Source: a virus. Taken from it: DNA of 64,000 bases. This document shows, one piece after another, positions 53,470 to 60,002 of this stretch. A program made the position numbers and the translations under genes. Under the pieces are notes generated by a model. It was not told the origin of the DNA and did not search any database. It saw only the letters and a program-made list of their open reading frames with translations. The DNA lies in IMG/VR virus record IMGVR_UViG_3300009151_000041, positions 39,144 through 103,143 of that record. One strand, written 5' to 3'. Positions within the stretch are counted from its first letter, which is position 1; each line of letters begins with the position of its first letter.

Positions 53470-53626
53470 TTTTCTCTCCTTGTTGATGACGATATTCGCG
53501 TTTGAGCCAATATTTGTATTTGTTGAAATATTCTTGCTGTGTGCCAGTAGGCTCGAACCCTTCCCACACACGAGATTCTTCCACATGTTCGTACCACATT
53601 TCACGACACCAGGCGCGGAAGTTCAT
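53459..53626 (-). CDS. 55-aa conserved mini-protein
   Basis: ATG 53626, ending inside the next gene (11 nt overlap) with its stop GGTCTTGA. MNFRAWCREMWYEHVEESRV and EYFNKYKYWLKREYRHQQ are familiar from other phages. Aromatic and basic, helical. Confidence 0.62.
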   Translation of the reverse strand: MNFRAWCREMWYEHVEESRVWEGFEPTGTQQEYFNKYKYWLKREYRHQQGEKNGS

Positions 53627-53907
53627 GCTGCCTCCAACATGTTAGCAGGCACACGCCACAAGCCTTGTGGGGTGCTCACTGTCACATACTTGATGGCAAT
53701 CTTGCTTACAGTGCCTGACATGGTCATGCCACGTTTGGTGCTATGGAACTTCACAGTGTCACCTTTTGCAAACTGACGGATATTGTGTTTACGCAGACTG
53801 GCCTTGGCAAATTGCACTGCACTGATAATGCTGTCAAGTTCAGTGTTTGAAAACTCACCAAACATGATAGCAGAATTAACTTGCTGGATCTTGGACATCT
53901 GGGTCAT
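53623..53907 (-). CDS. Early conserved phage protein
   Basis: 94 residues; AAAGGAG before ATG 53907. A helical N-terminus (FGEFSNTELDSIISAVQFAK) and a beta-barrel-like C-terminus (FAKGDTVKFHSTKRGMTMSG) of KOW/SH3 style. May bind nucleic acid. Start of a four-gene unit leading to the ligase. Confidence 0.66.
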   Translation of the reverse strand: MTQMSKIQQVNSAIMFGEFSNTELDSIISAVQFAKASLRKHNIRQFAKGDTVKFHSTKRGMTMSGTVSKIAIKYVTVSTPQGLWRVPANMLEAA

Positions 53908-53934
53908 TTGGGGCTCCTTTGTTGCTTACTATGC

Positions 53935-54063
53935 CTAAATTATAGCAAAAACGGCTTTTCTGGTCAACCAAAATAATAACCCTACAATCACTAGGAGTTC
54001 TACCACCGTAAAATTAGTACGATAGTAGTACTTCTGTATTTGGCGTTGCATTTTGGTCCACAT
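53935..54063 (-). CDS. 42-aa membrane peptide from a leaderless mRNA
   Basis: ATG 54063 lies 6 nt after TATAAT. MWTKMQRQIQKYYYRTNFTV then VELLVIVGLLFWLT: a basic amphipathic start and one TM helix. The last 12 codons coincide with the next gene's promoter (TTGACC and TATAAT are read as codons). The 6-nt spacing supports expression; size makes it uncertain. Confidence 0.45.
   Translation of the reverse strand: MWTKMQRQIQKYYYRTNFTVVELLVIVGLLFWLTRKAVFAII
53939..53967 (-). promoter_or_regulatory. Early promoter of the TTGACC family
   Basis: TTGACC at 53962-53967, 17-nt spacer ending TTGC, TATAAT at 53939-53944; AAAGGAG in the leader. Confidence 0.85.
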
Positions 54064-54069
54064 GCCCTA

Positions 54070-54098
54070 ATTATAGCGGCAATGTGTTTATTGGTCAA
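54070..54098 (-). promoter_or_regulatory. Early promoter, TTGACC family, leaderless type
   Basis: TTGACC at 54093-54098, 17-nt spacer, TATAAT at 54070-54075, 6 nt to the ATG of the membrane peptide. Confidence 0.83.
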
Positions 54099-54116
54099 CC
54101 AATAAAAATGTATACT

Positions 54117-56153
54117 TTAGTATACAGGAGTCACAGCAGGCACAGGGGTCACTGCTAAGGTTGCACCAGGAGTGGTGTTGACAATCAATCCTGCCTCTCC
54201 CAGGCACTGATTGTTTTTGCCTTCACGCAAGGCACCCACAATGGCCTGACCGCCAATGATGCTAGTGTTGGCAATTTGCTCAATAAAATATGCAGGACCA
54301 CACGAACTGGTTTGAGTGCCATAGATGGGCAGTTGTTGCACAAAGCTCATTGTGCTGACCCGTTCACCAGCTTGCAAGTTAAAATAATCAATGCCAGCAG
54401 ATGTTTGATAAGTTTTTTCTGTGCTTAACACATTGGCTATAGCGGACCATGCATTATTAAGGATTGTTACATTAGACGCCACTTGAACATTGGCATTGGC
54501 GTAAATATTGGCAATGTTTCCATTTGCTTTGGCAATGTTGGCTACCACATCAGTACCACTGGTTGCAACAGCAATAGCCGCATAAGCTGAATTTATATTG
54601 GTAACATTGGCTGTAGCATTAGCAACCAAAGTTCTAATATTTGCCATAGCAGATGTTGCTATAGCAAGTTGTGCAGTAATGTTGCTGGAATCAATTGCAG
54701 TGCCAATAACATCACAAGTGGTAATAGTTCCGTCAGGTCCTGAACCGGTTGCTATGTTACTAGAAAAATACGAAGCCACCGAAGAATCGATAGCAGTTGT
54801 TTGTGCTTGTATCAGTGGCAGCCCAGACATGGTACTTAATCCGCATCCCGCAGTTGTAGGTAACCAATAATCAGTATCATTGATGCTGGTGCCAACTGGC
54901 ACGTCTTGCTGAGCACGATAAAAAACCGTGTCAGGATTCAACTGTGCCAGGCCATTTACTGCCGGAGCATTGGCCACTAGATTGTTGGCCAAATAAGTTT
55001 TGTTGATGTTCCACGGAGTTCTTGGCAGGGTATTGACTGTTGCAGCCAAGGCAGGCAGTGTTGTATTGGTGATGTTGGTCACTTGCTCAAAAGCCACCTG
55101 CACTGCTTTATTACTTACTGCTTGTGCAGGTGGTATTACTTTGCCTAAATCCTCACAGCCATTTGGTGCCGCCAGATATGCCGACACATTGTCGGCCAAA
55201 CTTATGTTTACACTACTATCAGGACCGTATATCAAAACTGGTCCTTCAGGACTGGGTGTTTGCAATGTGGTATAACTGTTGGGAAATATCATGGCCTGAT
55301 CCAACAAATCAGCCATACTGGTAAGATTTGGTGTGGTCACTCCCAAAATACTCAACACTTGTTGTAGGTCAGTACCAGCCACATTGGTCATGCCTTGGTA
55401 GGCCAAACGTTGCAAACGAAGATATTCGTTTTCTGACACTGTGCTTTGACCTGTCAACAAAGTTTGTATTTCTCCAGACGTTAATCCAGCAGCTAACAAT
55501 GGCGTTTGCACAGGTCCAAATACACCGCCTACCATATTGCCTTCGGCAGCCAACTGACGCAATAAACCAGCAGGTGTGCCATATGATCTAAGATCATTCA
55601 AGTTGGTTAAATTACCTTGATTGGTCAAGTCTGTAGCAAAGTTTCCAAAATCTGGATTCACATCATTGACGCTGTTGGTTGTTAAATTATTCATGTTAGT
55701 GAATGTGGGACCAAGATAGGTCTGAGCATTTACAGCAGAGTTAATATACTGATTGGTAGTGTTGATGTAACCTTGCACTGCCATAAAGCCTTGTGAGAAT
55801 CGACCAACATCGCCGTTACCAAGATAATTGTTTCCAGTCTGTTGAATCAATCCTGAAAACCCTGCAGGCACAGTAGAAACAGAGGTAAGATTGGTAAAGG
55901 CAGCAGGAATACTATCGCCCAATGCAGGAATGGTTGTGTTGCCAATGGTTAGCAATGATGATAGTGTTGTTGCATTGGCAAATAATGCGGCACTGTAGTT
56001 AGCCACAGCAGTAAGAAAATTTGGGATTGGTGATCCAGCATTGAATGATGCGATTGCAGTGGTCAATGCTGCGGGCAGTGGTTTGATGCCAGTATTGTTT
56101 AATAAAGCAGATGCCGCTGTCAACTGCAACGGGGTTAAAATACCTTGTGCCAT
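54117..56153 (-). CDS. Large Asn/Thr/Ala-rich virion protein
   Basis: 678 residues, no signal peptide, low in Lys/Arg, rich in Asn, Thr, Ala. Long helical stretches with repeated ANAxxN and TNLTN patterns suggest an elongated tail or baseplate protein. Start overlaps the PAAR stop (TAATG), placing it next to the spike tip. No named homologue can be confirmed from sequence alone, but this position next to PAAR and LSm-like genes is typical of T4-like baseplate loci. Confidence 0.65.
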   Translation of the reverse strand: MAQGILTPLQLTAASALLNNTGIKPLPAALTTAIASFNAGSPIPNFLTAVANYSAALFANATTLSSLLTIGNTTIPALGDSIPAAFTNLTSVSTVPAGFSGLIQQTGNNYLGNGDVGRFSQGFMAVQGYINTTNQYINSAVNAQTYLGPTFTNMNNLTTNSVNDVNPDFGNFATDLTNQGNLTNLNDLRSYGTPAGLLRQLAAEGNMVGGVFGPVQTPLLAAGLTSGEIQTLLTGQSTVSENEYLRLQRLAYQGMTNVAGTDLQQVLSILGVTTPNLTSMADLLDQAMIFPNSYTTLQTPSPEGPVLIYGPDSSVNISLADNVSAYLAAPNGCEDLGKVIPPAQAVSNKAVQVAFEQVTNITNTTLPALAATVNTLPRTPWNINKTYLANNLVANAPAVNGLAQLNPDTVFYRAQQDVPVGTSINDTDYWLPTTAGCGLSTMSGLPLIQAQTTAIDSSVASYFSSNIATGSGPDGTITTCDVIGTAIDSSNITAQLAIATSAMANIRTLVANATANVTNINSAYAAIAVATSGTDVVANIAKANGNIANIYANANVQVASNVTILNNAWSAIANVLSTEKTYQTSAGIDYFNLQAGERVSTMSFVQQLPIYGTQTSSCGPAYFIEQIANTSIIGGQAIVGALREGKNNQCLGEAGLIVNTTPGATLAVTPVPAVTPVY

Positions 56154-56443
56154 TATGCTGCCACCCTCACATCACCTGAACCGCCAGCTCGAGCATGACC
56201 ACAGGTGTCGCCGGCGCCTGTATAAACTACAGGAATGCCACCAGCTCTAACTGTGCCGGACCCACCAGCTGTGACGGCACTGCAATGAATAGGTGGACAA
56301 CCCTTTTGTCCGCAACAGGGATGAGCGCTTACAGAGTTGCCATCTACAATCACTGGGCGACCGTTGACTCGTACTGAACCAACACCACCACTGGCCACAC
56401 CCCCTGCGCCGTCTGCATCACCTACTCGTTGTACTGCTGGCAT
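56153..56443 (-). CDS. PAAR-repeat spike tip protein
   Basis: 96 residues. Three PAAR-type repeats (VGDADGAGGVASGGVGSVRV, then VTAGGSGTVRAGGIPVVY and THARAGGSGDVRV), with His and Cys residues (HPCCGQKGCPPIHC, CGHA) that bind the tip metal. PAAR proteins cap the central spike of T4-like tails (gp5.4). Placed between a virion protein and an LSm-like gene. Confidence 0.88.
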   Translation of the reverse strand: MPAVQRVGDADGAGGVASGGVGSVRVNGRPVIVDGNSVSAHPCCGQKGCPPIHCSAVTAGGSGTVRAGGIPVVYTGAGDTCGHARAGGSGDVRVAA

Positions 56444-56444
56444 G

Positions 56445-56738
56445 TTATCCCACTAAGATTCGTTTTTCTGGCACCTTAATGCCTGTGGTTGCTTCAATGT
56501 ACTTCATACGAACTGATTCGTCTGTTAGCGCAGAGATAGCAACACAATTCATATTTAGCCGGGAGTTTTTGTCAGGATCTGCGGTAAACATACTTGGTAC
56601 CAGTCCCATGCCTTGCGGACCAGGAGCCACACTTACAGGGTCTTGTAGCATGGCATAGCCTTCGCCGACTTCTGTAACTTTGGCAATCATTTCCTCGCCT
56701 GAGTTCATTTTGAATGTGTATACTTTTCCTGTTTCCAT
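56445..56738 (-). CDS. LSm/Hfq-like conserved phage protein
   Basis: 97 residues. VYTFKMNSGEEMIAKVTEVG is the Sm1-like strand pair and LQDPVSVAPGPQGMGLVPSM a conserved loop. Such proteins occur next to baseplate genes in cyanophages and pelagiphages. RNA binding is possible but unproven. Adjacent to PAAR (1 nt gap). Confidence 0.66.
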   Translation of the reverse strand: METGKVYTFKMNSGEEMIAKVTEVGEGYAMLQDPVSVAPGPQGMGLVPSMFTADPDKNSRLNMNCVAISALTDESVRMKYIEATTGIKVPEKRILVG

Positions 56739-56968
56739 TATTTACTTTCTGTTAGTTTTGTTCTGAGTTCGGTAAACCCGCCTATCAGTTGATCGTCCAA
56801 GAAGATCTGTGGCACTGAGCGAGCCGTTGGTACTGCTTCTAATAGTTGCTCTCTTGTCCATTCATGCTGAATATTGCGTTCTTCAAACTCAATGTTGCGT
56901 GATTTTAACAACGCTTTGGCTTGGTCGCAGTAAGGGCACTGGTCTTTTGACCATACAATTGCTTTCAT
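56738..56968 (-). CDS. nrdC: Glutaredoxin
   Basis: 76 residues. Redox motif CPYC at 11-14; SVPQIFLDDQLIGG has the cis-Pro and GG glutathione-binding motif. It supplies electrons to ribonucleotide reductase. Stop overlaps the next start (TAATG). Clustered with nrdA/nrdB as in T4. Confidence 0.93.
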   Translation of the reverse strand: MKAIVWSKDQCPYCDQAKALLKSRNIEFEERNIQHEWTREQLLEAVPTARSVPQIFLDDQLIGGFTELRTKLTESK

Positions 56969-57174
56969 TTTATTTTTCCTTTTAGTCTATAAAGTGTGTG
57001 TTCGTGACGATGATTCCAGATACTAATCTCTATTGTATCTCCGGGGCCTGTGATAAACCTAGTGCCACGAACATGCCGACCCCATATCCATCTACCACTG
57101 AGATCGCAACGGCGAGGTATCAATGCAAATGTTTCTTTCCATTCGGCTCGTTTATAATACCACTCATCTATCAT
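56965..57174 (-). CDS. Small basic/aromatic phage protein
   Basis: 69 residues. ATG 57174 overlaps the nrdB stop (ATGA). EWKETFALIPRRCDLSGRWI and GPGDTIEISIWNHRHEHTLY suggest a small beta domain with a His-rich edge. It recurs next to nrd genes in other phages in my recollection. Role unknown. Confidence 0.6.
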   Translation of the reverse strand: MIDEWYYKRAEWKETFALIPRRCDLSGRWIWGRHVRGTRFITGPGDTIEISIWNHRHEHTLYRLKGKIK

Positions 57175-58271
57175 AAGTTAGGCAGTTCGTCGTAGTCAAT
57201 GGCATCACTCATCACACCAATCACATAGTTGGTTGATTCGTTTTCCTGCAGGGCAGTCTGTTTCTTGCTGGTGTCCACGTGCTTGTTGAACCACGGTATG
57301 GGTGTACTTCGCGGTGCTGGCTCTTGATACTTGATGCCAATTTCTTTGAGTGCGTTTGCGGCTGTGTAGTCCACAAAGTCTTTTAGGATCTGTGCGTTGA
57401 GACCAATCACTGGTCCTTTATTGAACAAGTAGTCGGCCCATTCTTTTTCTTCACGGATCACATCCAAATACAGTTGATACACTTCAGCTTCGCATTCAGC
57501 CTTGGCTTGAGCAAAGCGAGAATCTTCTTTCACCACTTGATTGATAATCCACCCCGTCCATTCTTTGTGCAGAATTTCGTCTTGCAGGATCAACTGAATG
57601 ATATTGCCGTTGCCGATAAAGATCTTGTTCTCCACCATGGCCAAGCTGGTGGCAAATGATACCATGAAGCGGAATGCTTCCAATGCATAACTGGCATTGA
57701 GTGCCATCCAAATGGCTTTGACATGAGCATACTCTTTAACAGGAACTTCCAGTTCCTTTTCGCAATTGACCATGTGCAAGTGATCGTAATACCGGCCCAC
57801 ACTAGAAGCCATGTCCACTATCTCTTTGGTATCGTGGATGGTGTTAAACACATCCTTGGGCACATTGTAGATGTTGCGAATGATATGGCTGTAACTGCGC
57901 GAATGAATGTTGGTTTCAAAGAAACTCCAGTTGTACATTAACGCTTCCAGCTCAGGTATGCCCACAACAGGAGTAAACACTTGCGCTGGACCGCGGCCTT
58001 GTAAACTATCCAATGCTGTTTGACGCAACAGGTTGGATGTAAAGATGTGCTTGACTGTGTCTGATGCTTCTTTGAAGTCATTGGCATCTTTGGTCAATGA
58101 AATTTCTTCTGGTACCCAGAAGAATCCGCGAGCCTCTTGTTCGTACTTGACCAGCTTGTTGTATTTTACTTCCTCAAAACGCTGAATGGTCACAGGACCA
58201 GCAGGATCCAAAAACATCTTGCGATGTAGATAGTCTGTTTTGGTGGAGAGATTGTATTGTGCTTGGCTCAT
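57171..58271 (-). CDS. nrdB: Ribonucleotide reductase class Ia beta subunit
   Basis: 366 residues. It carries the diiron/tyrosyl cofactor: ALDSLQGR (first Asp ligand), HSRSYSHII (His ligand and radical Tyr), ALEAFRF (Glu) and QDEILHKEW (Glu, His). Compared with E. coli NrdB there is one extra residue between the conserved Glu and His: FFETNIHSRSY, where E is 4 rather than 3 residues before H. So the metal site geometry may differ. The C-terminus YDELPNL would dock to NrdA. Confidence 0.95.
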   Translation of the reverse strand: MSQAQYNLSTKTDYLHRKMFLDPAGPVTIQRFEEVKYNKLVKYEQEARGFFWVPEEISLTKDANDFKEASDTVKHIFTSNLLRQTALDSLQGRGPAQVFTPVVGIPELEALMYNWSFFETNIHSRSYSHIIRNIYNVPKDVFNTIHDTKEIVDMASSVGRYYDHLHMVNCEKELEVPVKEYAHVKAIWMALNASYALEAFRFMVSFATSLAMVENKIFIGNGNIIQLILQDEILHKEWTGWIINQVVKEDSRFAQAKAECEAEVYQLYLDVIREEKEWADYLFNKGPVIGLNAQILKDFVDYTAANALKEIGIKYQEPAPRSTPIPWFNKHVDTSKKQTALQENESTNYVIGVMSDAIDYDELPNL

Positions 58272-58272
58272 T

Positions 58273-59139
58273 TTATATCCTTATAGAGTATTTGTCTTGT
58301 TCCCATGCCTGTTGGTACAAGTTTCTTAGTTGCTGTTGTAGTGCAGTTTCCAAAAAATGTTTGTTATCAATTGATGCAATAGATATTACACCACCGGCAG
58401 CCGTAGTTGCAAAAGCGTCATCTGCTATGTTCAATAATTCTTCGTTGATATCGCAGTATTGAAAATCTATGCCATGCTCTTGACATAATGTGTTTATCAT
58501 CTTCATAGTGATTCCTGACAGTCGATTACTAGCAGGAGACAACACACATCCATCTTTTATAATTGCTACACTAAACTGTGGTCCTTCGGTAAGCAGGTCA
58601 TTGTGATCCAACAAAATAGGATTGTCAAATCCACGCATGGTCGATTCAAGCTGTGCCATAGTAAAATCTTGTCTAGCAAAATTTTTGTAAGACTGATTGA
58701 TTGATGTATCTGGAATGCGGCGAACTTTTCTAGCAATGCATAACTTCATGTCTCGGTCTGGTTTGACTGATTCATACGGCCCTGTTCCTATCATTAAATG
58801 AGGTTGTGTTTTTATAACATCACGTATGTCATATGACGAAGGTTCTCCTCGAGTGGCAATTATCCACACATGAATATCTTGTGTGGCATGAGTGTTGATT
58901 TCTTTTATAATGCCAACGAGTTCATCAGCTGTGTGTTTTACATTGATGTAGTAATATTTGCAACCTTGTAAAAAACGATTGATATGTTGATCAATTGCTA
59001 AGGCTCGATTATTTTTAATACTGATTACATCATAAACGCCGTAAGAACGTAGCAGTCCAAAATCTTGAACATTGATTTTTAAATCGCCAACTTGGCAAAA
59101 TTTACCATTGTGCCAAGCAGGAAAATCTTTTTTGTTCAT
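58273..59139 (-). CDS. PLP-dependent aminotransferase class IV
   Basis: 288 residues from ATG 59139. Fold-type IV pattern: VQDFGLLRSYGVYDVISIKN at the N-terminus, candidate Schiff-base lysine K152 (NQSYKNFARQ), LLTEGPQFSVAII (the conserved TEG with Glu 185) and RLSGITMKMI. Members include branched-chain aminotransferase, D-amino-acid transaminase and aminodeoxychorismate lyase. Substrate is not resolved. Lies inside the nrd operon next to a class II aldolase, which is unusual. Confidence 0.83.
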   Translation of the reverse strand: MNKKDFPAWHNGKFCQVGDLKINVQDFGLLRSYGVYDVISIKNNRALAIDQHINRFLQGCKYYYINVKHTADELVGIIKEINTHATQDIHVWIIATRGEPSSYDIRDVIKTQPHLMIGTGPYESVKPDRDMKLCIARKVRRIPDTSINQSYKNFARQDFTMAQLESTMRGFDNPILLDHNDLLTEGPQFSVAIIKDGCVLSPASNRLSGITMKMINTLCQEHGIDFQYCDINEELLNIADDAFATTAAGGVISIASIDNKHFLETALQQQLRNLYQQAWEQDKYSIRI

Positions 59140-59152
59140 GACCGATATCCTA

Positions 59153-59803
59153 TTAGATTTTTCCTGATGCAAGAACTATTTTGCAAATATGTTCTAATCT
59201 TTCAATATGTTCATAAGCACGCCATGGTGTGACATCAATTGCTACCACTCCGTGCCCTTTGATGCCCACTATGTCGTAGGCAATATTACCACGGTCATCC
59301 AACTTCAGTTGACGATGACACTGATCAGCAAGCTCTTGGCTGATTGGTTTCACATCACCTACATTGGGTGCTACCCGAGTGTAGCGATTGAGTTCTGGAA
59401 ACGCATCGCTAATAGTACTTAGATCAATGCCAGCATGCATGGCTGCAATGCAATAGGTTGGATGTACATGAACAACAACTCTAACCTCGTTTGAGTGCTG
59501 CCCCATTTCTTTTTGTAGACCAAAGTGCAATGGTAGTTCTCCGCTGGGCTTGAGATTGGCACTAATGTCAGTGTAGTGTTCTTCTTGCCAGGATCTAGTT
59601 AGAAAAGGTGGAGTAGCACTGATGCTGTCAATCAATCCAATCTTTTTAAACTGATCTGGCTGTAGTGTTTGCTTGCGCACACCCGACGGTGTGATATAAA
59701 AATGATCACGATCGTGGTGACGAATAGAAATGTTGCCATCTCTGCTGGTTATCCAATTGCGTTTGTACGCATCTACCAATATATCACAACAGGTTTCTAA
59801 CAT
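59153..59803 (-). CDS. Class II aldolase/adducin-family protein
   Basis: 216 residues. SRDGNISIR and ITPSGVRK form the substrate phosphate loops; SGELPLHFGL with E89 as catalytic acid, and VHVHP (H112/H114) plus GHGVVA supply zinc ligands. Family members include L-fuculose-phosphate aldolase, L-ribulose-5-phosphate epimerase and MtnB of methionine salvage. Start codon close to the preceding gene. It might act with the aminotransferase on one carbon skeleton. Confidence 0.85.
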   Translation of the reverse strand: MLETCCDILVDAYKRNWITSRDGNISIRHHDRDHFYITPSGVRKQTLQPDQFKKIGLIDSISATPPFLTRSWQEEHYTDISANLKPSGELPLHFGLQKEMGQHSNEVRVVVHVHPTYCIAAMHAGIDLSTISDAFPELNRYTRVAPNVGDVKPISQELADQCHRQLKLDDRGNIAYDIVGIKGHGVVAIDVTPWRAYEHIERLEHICKIVLASGKI

Positions 59804-59804
59804 G

Positions 59805-60002
59805 TTAATTGTTCCAGTGTCTTATTGTGTTTGCTATGATAAACCCACAGGTCACAACGTGTATTATAACCCAAAAGGTCTTGAAGAACAAGGCCAATCG
59901 AGCTTCCTTCAAAGTTAAAATGGGCACATCAGGACGGTCGTCATCTGTGTGCCCCATTAAGTGGCCTGTGGCTCGTGCCCAGATTTTTTCTATACTGTTC
60001 AA
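59805..60002 (-). CDS. Small membrane protein following nrdA
   Basis: 65 residues starting at TTG 60002, overlapped with the nrdA stop (TTGA). An N-terminal polar part with HTDDDRPDVPILTLKEARLA then a TM helix. Resembles a protein adjacent to nrdA in other T4-like phages. Role unknown. Confidence 0.65.
   Translation of the reverse strand: MNSIEKIWARATGHLMGHTDDDRPDVPILTLKEARLALFFKTFWVIIHVVTCGFIIANTIRHWNN

Noticed and set aside
54598-55591. Several plus-strand frames opposite the 678-aa virion protein
   Set aside because: The minus frame has a clear start, coupling to PAAR and uniform composition; the plus frames are shadows.
56739-56746. AGTAAATA box directly before ATG 56738
   Set aside because: It is the coding end of the glutaredoxin gene (Ser-Lys-stop), leaving no room for a transcription start before the ATG.
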